Below are positions 31,805 through 40,427 of a stretch of 64,000 nt of DNA, piece by piece (position 1 is the first letter of the stretch; each line of letters opens with the position of its first letter). The stretch is from the NCBI GenBank assembly GCA_937925715.1, contig CALAMG010000004.1, forward strand, positions 62,001 to 126,000, given 5' to 3'. This DNA comes from an uncultured Collinsella sp. GTDB taxonomy: Bacteria; Actinomycetota; Coriobacteriia; Coriobacteriales; Coriobacteriaceae. The notes beneath the pieces were generated by a model, which saw only the letters and a program-made list of their open reading frames with translations, had not been told where the DNA came from and made no database searches. Both the position numbers and the translations under genes were made by a program.

Positions 31805-31960
31805 GCAAACCCCTCATCCCAAAGTTCCGCCCCAACCCAAAGCACAATCCATCCCAAAGTATCGACAACAGCCCAACGCCCCTACCAGCAACAAGCCCCT
31901 CCCATCCAAATTCAGATATATATGTTGGGTTGCTTGTACGAACGCAACAAAGACCCCGCA

Positions 31961-32085
31961 GCTGACCGCATGGGGTAACTTCCCAGCGCATTCCGCAGGA
32001 CGCAAAAAGGCTCGCCGCACGAAGTGCGCAGCGAGCCTTTTTGCATGTCCGAGGACGCGCTGGGAAGTTACCCCATGCGGTCAGC
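31961..32085. repeat. nested hairpin, family B, copy 1
   Basis: Outer arms of 29 bp pair perfectly (GCTGACCGCATGGGGTAACT and on). Inside is an internal loop ATTCCGCA against GAGGAC, a 4-bp helix GGAC/GTCC, a 2-base bulge AT, and a perfect inner 14-bp stem beginning GCAAAAAGGC. It lies 22 bp past the MIP channel gene on its strand and is likely its terminator. The same loop sequences with a different 4-bp helix occur at 35013-35129. The rest of this 302-bp gap is C/A-rich on the + strand and holds no gene. Confidence 0.85.
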
Positions 32086-32106
32086 GGACAACTATGTAGC
32101 CTCAGA

Positions 32107-32838
32107 CTAGAACATGCCCAAGAAACCGTGCACAAACAGTGCGGCCAGAGCGGCACCGACAAACGGCGCGATGCCAGGAACGAGCAGGCCGTACTTCCAG
32201 TTGTTGTCGGCCTTGTTCTTGATCGGCAGCACCTGATAGGCCATGCGAGGACCAAGGTCACGAGCCTGGTTCATGGCGAAGCCGGTGATGCCGCCCATGC
32301 CCATGCCAACAGCCCAAACGATCAGACCGACGCAGATAGCGAGCATCAGGACGTTCTCGCCAGCACGGTTAGCAGCAGCAAGGATGGCGCTGATGAACAC
32401 AAAGGTGCAGATAGCCTCGCAGAAGAAATTACGGGCATAGTTCGTACCCTCGGTGGTGGGGTTGGTCGAGAAGATGTTGCGCTGAGCAATGGGATCGATG
32501 ACACCATCGGAAGCCTTGAACTCATCGGCATACATCAACCATGCGATCACGGCACCCGCAAAGCCGCCGAGCATATCGGCAATCATGAAGGGGATGCAGC
32601 TGCTCCACGGCACCAGACCGACGATGCACTGGGCAAGCACCATAGCCGGGTTCATGCACACGGCGCCACCAAAGACAAACAGGCAGACCGAGATGCCAAA
32701 AGACCAAGTGGTGATGGCAAACATATGGCCGGAGCCCTGATACTTGGTACCCTTAAGCACGGTATCGCAGTGCACGCCCACGCCAAAGATGATCATGAGG
32801 GCCGTTGCGCCGAATTCGCAGAGGAGTTTGGTAAGCAT
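32107..32838 (-). CDS. MIP-family channel, LarD/GlpF-like
   Basis: A 243-residue membrane channel with six helices and two half-helix loops. The first is the canonical MNPA (Asn63). The second is MNQARDLGPR (Asn190), where Gln replaces the usual Pro of NPARD. LarD proteins of this family conduct lactic acid; GlpF conducts glycerol. Its position 49 bp after larA on the same strand supports a lactate channel. The RBS is AAGATAAGG. The NQA change is expected to alter the pore entrance. Confidence 0.88.
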   Translation of the reverse strand: MLTKLLCEFGATALMIIFGVGVHCDTVLKGTKYQGSGHMFAITTWSFGISVCLFVFGGAVCMNPAMVLAQCIVGLVPWSSCIPFMIADMLGGFAGAVIAWLMYADEFKASDGVIDPIAQRNIFSTNPTTEGTNYARNFFCEAICTFVFISAILAAANRAGENVLMLAICVGLIVWAVGMGMGGITGFAMNQARDLGPRMAYQVLPIKNKADNNWKYGLLVPGIAPFVGAALAALFVHGFLGMF

Positions 32839-32887
32839 AAAACCTTATCTTTCTTGTCGGTTATAAACGATTCGTTTAGGCCGCGTA

Positions 32888-34165
32888 CTAGTGCTGTGCG
32901 ACGACAACGCCCAGGCCATCGGGAATGACGGCCACCTTGGCATCGGCACCCTTCATCTCAAAGGCGAGCTTGAGCGCCTCATCGAGGGTGTTGACCGGCG
33001 TCATGTGCATATCCTTGATCATCTGGTGATCGCACAGGTCGGTGACCATGATCACAGGGTGATGCGCCAGGATGCGGGCAAAGATCTGGCTCGTCCACTG
33101 GTCGGGCAGGGTCTCGTCCTTAGGACGGTCGATGCAGGCACGCTCAAACTCCGCCGGATCGTTGTCGGCGATGTTGTGATAGAAGCCCTCGCCACCGTGA
33201 CCGTCGGCACAGCCGGCGACGTCGATGATCACACCGCCCTCGGGAAGCGTAGCCTCGGCAGAGCACATGCCCTTCACGGCCTGATAGATGTTCTGGTCGA
33301 GCGGGTAGCCGCCGTTGGTGGTGATGGCGATCTCGCACTCGACGGGCTCAACGCCGGCAAGGCTCTTCACGAACTCGCAGCCAGCCTCGTGTGCCTTATG
33401 GATGTCGCCTGCAAAGGAGCCGATAACCTCATGCTTGCCGTTGAGCACCACGTTGAGCACAAAGGCAAGGTGAGCCATCTCGGCAGCGGCAAACATGTCC
33501 TCGCTCACGTGGTTGTGGCACAGGTTGCCGGCACGCGAATGGGAATCGTTCACAAACTGACCGTTGTGGTTGTACATGATGGTCTTGTAGCTGGCGATGC
33601 CAGGCAAGACGGACTTGCGGCTACCAGAGAAACCGGCAAAGAAGTGCGGCTCAATAAAGCCCTCGGCAAGCAGCAGATCACAATCGGCGGCAATCTTGTT
33701 GATGATGCACTCGCCACCAGAAGGCAGGGTGCCAATCTTTTTCATCATGCTGTCGTCAGTCGCGACGTGCATAACAATTTCCTCGTTGGCAACAATCTCC
33801 TCGCCATACTTGTTGACGAGTTCCTCGTGCGTCGACGGACGGTGCATACCCGTAGCAACCAAAATACGCACTCGAGCCTCGGGTGCAGCGGAATGGATGT
33901 GATGCAGCAGAATAGGCATCGTCACACGCGAGGGAACGGGACGCGTATGATCGGAGCTAATGATGACGATATCCTTCTTGTCAGCACAAAGCTCCTCGAG
34001 CGAAGGCGAGCCATAAGGGTTGGCAAGCGACTCCTCTACCAGCTCTTCCTGCGATTTCGTGGTCTTAAACTCGTTTTGATGACCTTCCATCACACCCGCG
34101 AAGTTCTTATCCTCGAGCTCCAGATGCAACGTCTTGTGGTCAAACGGCAGTTCACATTCAAACAA
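32888..34165 (-). CDS. larA: lactate racemase LarA
   Basis: A 425-residue enzyme that interconverts D- and L-lactate with the nickel-pincer nucleotide. Conserved motifs: SSDHTRPVP, ATGMHRPST, the cofactor-attaching Lys in SGSRKSVLPG, and NDSHSRAGN. I chose a TTG start at 34165, about 9 bases after AAGGAAGAGGG: the conserved N-terminus starts LFECELPFDHKTL, and no ATG or GTG fits. The longer frame to 34402 is not conserved. It is followed by the MIP channel gene; larB and larC are divergent next door, while larE is not in the window. Confidence 0.9.
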   Translation of the reverse strand: MFECELPFDHKTLHLELEDKNFAGVMEGHQNEFKTTKSQEELVEESLANPYGSPSLEELCADKKDIVIISSDHTRPVPSRVTMPILLHHIHSAAPEARVRILVATGMHRPSTHEELVNKYGEEIVANEEIVMHVATDDSMMKKIGTLPSGGECIINKIAADCDLLLAEGFIEPHFFAGFSGSRKSVLPGIASYKTIMYNHNGQFVNDSHSRAGNLCHNHVSEDMFAAAEMAHLAFVLNVVLNGKHEVIGSFAGDIHKAHEAGCEFVKSLAGVEPVECEIAITTNGGYPLDQNIYQAVKGMCSAEATLPEGGVIIDVAGCADGHGGEGFYHNIADNDPAEFERACIDRPKDETLPDQWTSQIFARILAHHPVIMVTDLCDHQMIKDMHMTPVNTLDEALKLAFEMKGADAKVAVIPDGLGVVVAQH

Positions 34166-34289
34166 TGACGAGCGCCCTCTTCCTTTCAACTGACACACTA
34201 GATAAACCGTTGGAAGGATACGCCGCTCACCGAAAAACACCACCGTCCACCGACTCATTAACACAACGTTCATATTTGACCCACAACAA

Positions 34290-34325
34290 AACAGCCGCGA
34301 CCCCAAACGGGACCGCGGCCGCCTG
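34290..34325 (-). terminator. orphan terminator-like hairpin upstream of larA
   Basis: On the minus strand CCGCGGTCCC pairs with GGGGTCGCGG around GTTT and is followed by CTGTTTTGTTG. It has terminator form, but the nearest gene upstream on that strand is ppc, 870 bp away with its own hairpin. It may be a leader attenuator of larA or a leftover. Confidence 0.45.
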
Positions 34326-34397
34326 TCAAAGACACTACAGACAGGATGACTTACGCAGCGCCGAGGCAAACATCTACCCCGAGACGTACGCACGTAA

Positions 34398-34438
34398 GCC
34401 ATTTTGCATAAATGCGTTAATTAATTGCATAAAATGGC
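34398..34438 (-). promoter_or_regulatory. dyad with two TTGCATAAA repeats upstream of larA
   Basis: GCCATTTT and AAAATGGC flank two direct copies of TTGCATAAA whose starts are 21 bp apart, two helical turns. This fits a regulator binding site, perhaps for larA control, about 235 bp before its start. The role is inferred. Confidence 0.4.
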
Positions 34439-34439
34439 G

Positions 34440-35012
34440 CATGGATTTCTAGCCGTAACAGGGTAGTGCCCTCCGGAGCGTGCATTTTTGCGAGTATTCA
34501 GCATCGCGAGATAAGATTTTGGTGTCAAAAGTCTTTCAAAAAGTAGATAGTCCTCATGACTCGACCCATCTGAATAGCATGCGGCGAGAAACCAGCCATA
34601 TATGAATATCACCAAAGCCCAATCGTCGTGCAAAAGCATCAACAGGGGCCGCAAACGTCACCCATAGCCTTATGCACCAATCTTTGGCTGCTGAAAACTC
34701 CTTTTTTTGCACGTCGCCCCAAGCACCACCCTCACCCAGCGGCTGATCCGCCGTAAACCGAGGACGAAAGGACCCGATGGGTTTCCCTCTGAATGCACTC
34801 CGCAGCACGAAGCCCCTTCCAAACGCGCGAAGCGCGCCATTAATTCCCCCAGCCAGTAATCCGCCGAAGACCGGACATCGCAGGGCCCGCCATTAGTTTA
34901 CTTTTAGGCACACTCCGCAGGACGCAAGAAGCCCTCGCCGCACTCCACGCTATGCGCGAAGCGCGCCTTATTCCCTTTAGCTTTAACCCCAGAAGACCGA
35001 GGACGAAGGGAT
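34440..35012. other. gene-free gap with degenerate family B hairpin copies
   Basis: No convincing gene is seen; the short open frames on the minus strand have no RBS and no recognisable motif. The gap contains two broken copies of the family B element. One is at about 34760-34820 (CGAGGACGAAAGG ... GATGGGTTTCCCTCTGAATG, then ACTCCGCAGCACGAAGCCCC). The other is at about 34910-34945 (CACTCCGCAGGACGCAAGAA, then GCCC). A GAGGACGAAGGG half lies at 34998. The first repeats the left arm of the intact copy at 35013-35129 almost exactly. Confidence 0.6.
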
Positions 35013-35129
35013 CCGATGGGTTTCCCTCTGAATGCACTCCGCAGCACGAAGCCCCCTTATCCGCAGCTCCGAAGGAGCAGGATAAGGGGGCTTCAAGTGC
35101 GAGGACGCATTCAGAGGGAAACCCATCGG
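35013..35129. repeat. nested hairpin, family B, copy 2
   Basis: Perfect 23-bp outer arms (CCGATGGGTTTCCCTCTGAA and on), internal loop ACTCCGCA against GAGGAC, 4-bp helix GCAC/GTGC, 2-base bulge AA, then a perfect 15-bp inner stem GAAGCCCCCTTATCC. It lies 28 bp past the ppc stop and probably ends ppc transcription. Only the loop bases are shared with copy 1; every helix differs but still pairs. Confidence 0.88.
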
Positions 35130-35157
35130 GTCCCGGTGAGAGCCACAGGGCTATCGA

Positions 35158-37971
35158 TTACCCCGTGTTCTGCAATCCTGCCGAGACGCCGGTCACAGTC
35201 GAAAGAATCAGGCTCATGTATTCGGCCTTCTTCTCCTCGGCCATCTCGTCCTGGTTCATACGCACCTCGCGAAGGGCGCGGACCTGGGCGATGGACAGAG
35301 CGTCGACATAGGGGTTGCGCACGCGAACGGCACAGCCAAGCACACGGCGGCGCTGCAGCGGCCACTCGTCACCGACGATGGCAAGGACCCACTTACGGGT
35401 GAGCTGCATCTCGGTGAAGACCTTCTCGGACAAATCATCGCGGTCGCCCAGGTGCAGATACATCTTGGCGATGCGCTGATCGGTCTTGGCGATCGACATC
35501 TCAATATTGTCGATAAAGGTGCGGAAGAACGGCCACTCCTGGTAGGCAGCCTTGAGCTGGTCAAGATCGCCAAGCTGCTCGCAGGCGGTGCCCAGGCCGT
35601 ACCAAGCGGCCAGGTTAATGCGCGCCTGGCTCCAGCTGAAGATCCACGGAATGGTACGCAGGTCGTCGAGTGACTTCGCACCCAGACCGCGCTTGGCCGG
35701 ACGCGAGCCGATCGGCAGCAGACCGACCTCGGTCAGCGGCGTCACGGTCGAGAACCACGGTGTAAAGTCCTCGGTGTTCAGCAGGTCCAGATAGCGCTCG
35801 TGGCTTGCGGTGTTGAGCTTCTCGGCCATATCCCAGAACTTCTGCGTGGTCTCGGTGTTGGTCTTCTCGACACTCGGGGCCGACTGCAAAAGCGTTGCGG
35901 CAGCAACGGACTCAACATGGCGCTGAGCCAGCGTGCGGTTGCCGTAACGGGCAAAGATGACCTCGCCCTGCTCGGTGAGCTTAAAGAAGCAGTTGACCGA
36001 ACCCTTGGGCTGCGCCAGCACGGCCTTGTTGGCCGGGCCGCCACCACGGCCCACGGCACCGCCGCGACCGTGCATGAGCACCAGGTCGATATCGTTCTTC
36101 TCGGCCCACTTGGCGATGCGCTCCTGCGCGGAGTGCAGCGCGAGCATGGCCGTGGTAGGACCGGCGTCCTTGGAGGAGTCGGAATAGCCCAGCATGACCT
36201 CCATGCGGCGGTTGGTCTGGGCAAGGCGCTTTTGCACCACGGGCAGCGTAAGCATCTGGTCGAGCACGTCGACACAGCCCTCGAGGTCCTCGAGCTGCTC
36301 GAACAGCGGGATCACGTCGAGCTCGGGAACATCCTCCTCGTGTGCAAAGGACAGGTGGGCAAGCTCAAAGACGTCGGCCACATGCTGGGCGCTCTTGGTG
36401 AACGAGATGATGTAGCGGTGCGCCATCTTCTTGCCGTAGCGCTTTTGGATGGAGCCGATAGCGCGGAAGGTATCGATGACCTCGCGCGTCATGGGCTGCA
36501 GGTCGCCATGGATACCGTTCTCGTGGATATCCTTGAGGGCGCGGGCGTGCACCACGGAGTGCTGACGGAACTCCATCTCGACCATATGGAAGCCGAAGGA
36601 CTCGACCTGCCAGATGATGGTCTGGACCGGACCGTAGGCGGCACGGACGGCACCGCAGGCAGCAAGCGAACGCTGGACGACGCGCAGGTCATCCAGGAAC
36701 TCGTCGGCGCTGTGGTACATGGTGTCGGTGATACGGCGCACGGTGGCGTTCAGACGGTCGGCCATGACGAGCATGACGGCGCGATGCGGCTCGTGCTCGG
36801 AAATCAGCTCGGCGCGGGCCGTGTACTGGGTACTCATCTCGACCTGATGGTTCCACAGGTTGATGAGCTCGGCAGACGGCTTGCTGTAGGTGGCCTCGAG
36901 CGTGAGGTTGCGGCCGATGCGGCGGCACTTGTCCTCGAGCTTGAGCACCATGTGGGTAAAGTACTTGGCGGCGACCTCACGGCTCACCTTGGCGGTGACG
37001 TTGGGGTTACCGTCGCGGTCGGAACCGATCCAGCTGCCGGGATGGAAGAACGCCGGGCACAGCGGCGGCACGGTACCGGCCTTGTCGCCCAGCACCCAGT
37101 CGTCAAAACGACGATAGATGACGGGGATAACGTCGAACAGCGTGTTATCAAAGATGTCGATGATGGTATCGGCTTCCTCGACCGGCGTGGGCTTCTTGAG
37201 CGCGATGGGGCTCGTACGCACCAGGGCGTCGATCTCCTGCAGCATATGGCGCTCGTTCTCCACCAGGTCGGAGCCGCCCAAACGCGGACGCTCCTCCAGC
37301 AGGTTGGAGATACGGCGAATCTTGCCCTCGACGGCCTTACGACGGGCCTCGGTGGGATGTGCGGTAAAGACAGGGTGGAACTCGAGCTTGCCGAGCAGCT
37401 CATTGGCACCCTCGACGCCCATCTCGTTTACCAACTGGTGATAGGCGACGGTGAGTTCGTTGGCGGGATCGACCTCGGTATCGGTCGATGCGCCGGCCTC
37501 GCGCTCGCGCAGCTGCGCCACACGGTAGTTCTCCTCCGACAGGTTTGCCAAGTGGAAGAAGCTCGTAAAGGCGCGAACGATGACCTGCTGCTTATCAAGC
37601 GGCAGGCTGTCAATCAAATCGACGACTTCGCGAAACGCCACGGCGGTGGGCTCGTCGGCAGTGGGCACGCCCTGTTCGTCAACGGACTCGTCGGCAGCGC
37701 GGCTACCGGGGTTGCCAGCATTGGCCACAATCTCGGCTGTCAAAATCTTGTCGAACAGGTCCGCGATCTCGGGATCATACTCGCTAAGCACACGACGTTC
37801 CAGGCGCAGGAACAGCGCCAGATTATCGCGCAGCTCCTCGGGGATCTCGATCTCGGCGAGACGCTCCCTGGACTCGGCATTCGAGCCGATTCGGTTAACG
37901 AGGCGGTTGACCACGGCAGCGACGCGCGCCGCGGCTTCGGGTACAGACTGGTTGCTTAGGTTCTCAGCCAC
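35158..37971 (-). CDS. ppc: phosphoenolpyruvate carboxylase
   Basis: A 937-residue enzyme that adds bicarbonate to phosphoenolpyruvate to make oxaloacetate, replenishing the TCA branch used for succinate formation. Motifs: FTAHPTEARR with the catalytic His, GSDRDGNPNVT, GYSDSSKDAG, HGRGGAVGRGGGP, and the invariant C-terminal QNTG. I prefer the GTG at 37971, which has GGGAGG four bases upstream. An ATG at 37983 is in frame, but its AGGAGG lies too close. It is transcribed alone. Confidence 0.95.
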   Translation of the reverse strand: MAENLSNQSVPEAAARVAAVVNRLVNRIGSNAESRERLAEIEIPEELRDNLALFLRLERRVLSEYDPEIADLFDKILTAEIVANAGNPGSRAADESVDEQGVPTADEPTAVAFREVVDLIDSLPLDKQQVIVRAFTSFFHLANLSEENYRVAQLREREAGASTDTEVDPANELTVAYHQLVNEMGVEGANELLGKLEFHPVFTAHPTEARRKAVEGKIRRISNLLEERPRLGGSDLVENERHMLQEIDALVRTSPIALKKPTPVEEADTIIDIFDNTLFDVIPVIYRRFDDWVLGDKAGTVPPLCPAFFHPGSWIGSDRDGNPNVTAKVSREVAAKYFTHMVLKLEDKCRRIGRNLTLEATYSKPSAELINLWNHQVEMSTQYTARAELISEHEPHRAVMLVMADRLNATVRRITDTMYHSADEFLDDLRVVQRSLAACGAVRAAYGPVQTIIWQVESFGFHMVEMEFRQHSVVHARALKDIHENGIHGDLQPMTREVIDTFRAIGSIQKRYGKKMAHRYIISFTKSAQHVADVFELAHLSFAHEEDVPELDVIPLFEQLEDLEGCVDVLDQMLTLPVVQKRLAQTNRRMEVMLGYSDSSKDAGPTTAMLALHSAQERIAKWAEKNDIDLVLMHGRGGAVGRGGGPANKAVLAQPKGSVNCFFKLTEQGEVIFARYGNRTLAQRHVESVAAATLLQSAPSVEKTNTETTQKFWDMAEKLNTASHERYLDLLNTEDFTPWFSTVTPLTEVGLLPIGSRPAKRGLGAKSLDDLRTIPWIFSWSQARINLAAWYGLGTACEQLGDLDQLKAAYQEWPFFRTFIDNIEMSIAKTDQRIAKMYLHLGDRDDLSEKVFTEMQLTRKWVLAIVGDEWPLQRRRVLGCAVRVRNPYVDALSIAQVRALREVRMNQDEMAEEKKAEYMSLILSTVTGVSAGLQNTG

Positions 37972-38229
37972 GTTTCCTCCCATTCCTCCTTCTATGCACG
38001 TAACATGCGGTATTCATTATAGGCGCTTGAGAAATACTTTCGACACTGATTGCGCTTTACCACACAAAAGTATTTTCTGCATTGCAAGGGTTTTTGCCCC
38101 AAATGGTCGTATTTCTCGGTGGGCGGCATATGCAAACGAGGGCATTCCGCATAAATGCGAAACACCCCCGTAACAATAGCTCGTCGCGAGCGGGACATGT
38201 TAGCGGGTCCGCAGCTCAAAAATCATGCA

Positions 38230-39543
38230 CTACAGACGCTCGCGAACCGCCTCGACGACGTTGGCCAGATCGACGAGAACCTCGTCATGGCTCTGCATGT
38301 CGCGCACCTTGACCTTGCCGGCGGCAAGCTCGTCGCCGCCCAGGACCAGGATGAGCTTGGCGCCCACCTTATCGGCCTGCTTAAACTGGGCCTTGAGCGA
38401 ACGGCCCTGATAGTCGGCCTCGGTCACAATCCCTGCGGCGCGAAGCTGCTGCGTAATGGTAAAGACGTTCTGACGCAGCTCCTTGCCGGCATTGGCGACG
38501 TAGACGCACGGGACCTCCTCGGCACCCAGGTCGCTGCCAAAGGCCTGCAGGCCCAGCAGGGCGCGCTCAAAACCGACGGCGAAGCCGACGCCTGCCGTGG
38601 GCTTGCCGCCCTCGAGCTCGACGAGGCCGTCATAGCGGCCGCCGCCGCCGATGGAGCCGACGCCGGCGCCAGGGGCCTCGACCTCAAAGACAGTACGGGT
38701 GTAGTAGTCCAGGCCGCGCACCAAGGTGGGATCCTCGACATACTCGATACCGGCGGCATCCAGATAGCGCTTGACCTGCTCGTAGTGCTCGCGGCACTCG
38801 TCGCACAGGTTGTCGCCCATCAGCGGGGCGTCGGCCATGATCTCGCGGCAGTGGTCGTTCTTGCAGTCAAAGGCACGCAGCGGGTTGAGCTCGGCGCGCT
38901 CGCGGCACTCATCGCACATCTCGTCTGCGTGATCGAGGATGAACTGCTTGACCTGCTCGCGGTAAGCCGGACGGCACTGGGCGTCACCCATCGAGTTGAT
39001 GAGCAGACGAAGCTTGGAAAGGTCGAAGCCCAGGCGCTTGTAGAACTCCATGAGCATGATGATGCACTCGGCGTCTGCCGCCGGATCGGGAGCGCCGAGC
39101 CACTCGATGCCCACCTGGTGGAACTGGCGCAGGCGGCCCTTCTGGGGACGCTCGCCGCGGAACATGGCCTCGGCGTAGTACGCCTTAAACGGCGTGGAGC
39201 CCTGGGGCACCAGATTGTTCTCGACGACGGCGCGCACCACGCCGGCCGTGCCCTCGGGGCGAAGTGCCAGGCGCTGCTTGGGCTTGAGTTTGGTGTCGGT
39301 GCCCTCGGTAAAGACGCGCTCCAGGTTGGCACCGCTGAACACGCGGAACATTTCCTTGCGCACGACGTCGGTCGACTGGCCGATACCGTGGACAAACACG
39401 TCCACCTGCTCGATCGCGGGCGTCTCGATGGGTTTAAAACCAAACGGCTCGAACACGCCGGCCGCAATCTGCTGCATCTTTTGCCAGGCGCGCATCTCGG
39501 CGCCGATAAGGTCGCGGGTTCCCTCCGCCTTCTGTGCCTGCAT
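38230..39543 (-). CDS. hisS: histidyl-tRNA synthetase
   Basis: A 437-residue class II synthetase. Motif 2 is in LALRPEGTAGVVRA, the His-binding motifs are LVRGLDYYTRTVFE and GGGRYDGL, and a C-terminal anticodon domain (about 340-437) follows. A four-cysteine segment (CDEC...C...C) is inserted near residues 220-270, a known variation. ATG at 39543 with AAAGGTG. The 246-bp space between ppc and hisS contains only a weak dyad (GAAATACTTT...AAAGTATTTTC near 38031-38077). Confidence 0.95.
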   Translation of the reverse strand: MQAQKAEGTRDLIGAEMRAWQKMQQIAAGVFEPFGFKPIETPAIEQVDVFVHGIGQSTDVVRKEMFRVFSGANLERVFTEGTDTKLKPKQRLALRPEGTAGVVRAVVENNLVPQGSTPFKAYYAEAMFRGERPQKGRLRQFHQVGIEWLGAPDPAADAECIIMLMEFYKRLGFDLSKLRLLINSMGDAQCRPAYREQVKQFILDHADEMCDECRERAELNPLRAFDCKNDHCREIMADAPLMGDNLCDECREHYEQVKRYLDAAGIEYVEDPTLVRGLDYYTRTVFEVEAPGAGVGSIGGGGRYDGLVELEGGKPTAGVGFAVGFERALLGLQAFGSDLGAEEVPCVYVANAGKELRQNVFTITQQLRAAGIVTEADYQGRSLKAQFKQADKVGAKLILVLGGDELAAGKVKVRDMQSHDEVLVDLANVVEAVRERL

Positions 39544-39600
39544 GGGCAAACACCTTTCTTTTGTATCGCGTCATAGGTAGTGGTCATTATACGGCACAAA

Positions 39601-39668
39601 AACAAAACGCGGCGGCGCGTCTGACCGAACGAGGGTATGGGGACTCGTTCGGCCAGACGCGCCGCCGC
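39601..39668 (-). terminator. long hairpin terminator before hisS
   Basis: GCGGCGGCGCGTCTG plus ACCGAACGAG pairs with the complementary arm (one bulge) around a loop containing TCCCCATACC. On the minus strand GTTTTGTTTTTG follows. It would end transcripts of the truncated MFS gene. Confidence 0.75.
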
Positions 39669-39674
39669 TGTTTG

Positions 39675-39738
39675 TGATCCGTTTTCCTCCGTCCCCTTCG
39701 GATCACGCGACCCCTTGGGGACGGAGGAAAACGGATCA
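39675..39738. repeat. GATCCGTTTTCC hairpin, complete copy
   Basis: TGATCCGTTTTCCTCCGTCC plus CC pairs with the perfect complement ending ACGGATCA, around TTCGGATCACGCGACCCCTT. The same left arm with a short right end occurs at 12035-12065. The 304-bp space between hisS and the MFS remnant contains only this and the hairpin at 39601-39668. Confidence 0.75.
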
Positions 39739-39847
39739 TTTCGTAGGCCCGTGGCCGCCTTGGAAACAGAATGATGGTACGAGCATCCATTCGGCTTCCA
39801 GGGCAGCCACAGACAGAACGGGACGAACAGAAAAGAGCGACGGACGC

Positions 39848-40297
39848 CTACTCCCCCGCCACGCTCGCGCGCAGCTTGGCGGCGATGGGCTCGGATACCA
39901 GCAGGAACACGAGCATGACCACGGAGCACGCCAAGCACACGATCCAGGTGCTCGCAAAGGAGCCCGAAACGGCAAAGAGCACGTAGACCTGCCACAGCTC
40001 ACCGACAAAGCTCATGCCAGCAAGCACCGCCGAGGTAGCGATAACGGTGAGCGAGCCCAATATGCGGCCACTCACCTTATCGGCAACATGGCCGATAACG
40101 AGCGAACCCACGACACTCACCACGGTGGAGATAGCGTTGGAGATATTGTACTGGGCAAGCGTAATCCCGAGGTCGCTGACGATCAGCGGTTGGAACAGGC
40201 TCATGCAGTTGACGAAAATCGTGTAGCACGTGGCCATGATCACGAAGCCGGAGGCCACCACGAGCCAGCCGGGGAAGAACTTACGCTGCTGGGGCAT
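39848..40297 (-). pseudogene. MFS transporter with large internal deletion
   Basis: A 149-residue open frame. Residues 1-115 are a normal OxlT-type MFS N-terminus with about four membrane segments (FFPGWLVVASGFVIMATCYT, later GHVADKVSGRILGS). It then passes directly into what looks like a last membrane helix and cytoplasmic tail, VCLACSVVMLVFLLVSEPIA. About 250 residues of a 400-residue permease are missing while the frame is intact. AAGGAG precedes the ATG at 40297. It may be translated but should not transport. Confidence 0.7.
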
Positions 40298-40337
40298 ACT
40301 GCTCCTTATTTAACAAACGAATAGCCTGCGCCGGGCG

Positions 40338-40427
40338 CCGGTAGTGCCCAAGATTGCCTTGAAAGACAAGGGCATAGGCCTTATGGCCATGCCCGCAGGC
40401 TTGAAAGGCAAGGTTGGGTGCTACCGG
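40338..40427. repeat. nested hairpin, family A, copy 1
   Basis: The outer helix CCGGTAG..CCCAA..TTGCCTT pairs with its complement with two 2x2 mismatches. The inner stem is GGGCAT, a bulged A, GGCC, loop TTAT, GGCC, ATGCCC. The amidohydrolase stop codon (40421-40423) lies in the outer arm. The same apical shape occurs at 48277-48374 with compensating base changes. Probable terminator of the amidohydrolase gene. Confidence 0.8.

Noticed and set aside
31805..31960. CCCAAAG repeats after the TetR gene
   Set aside because: Only three irregular short repeats in C/A-rich DNA; similar composition occurs inside the MITE-like element but no alignment could be made.
34421..34808. two short minus-strand frames in the gap upstream of larA
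   Set aside because: No RBS, no recognisable motif, and they overlap degenerate hairpin copies.
39544..39847. T-box or other riboswitch before hisS
   Set aside because: The space contains two long hairpins that belong to the gene before it or are repeats; no T-box sequence (such as TGGNACCGCG) was seen. The aspS leader also lacks one.
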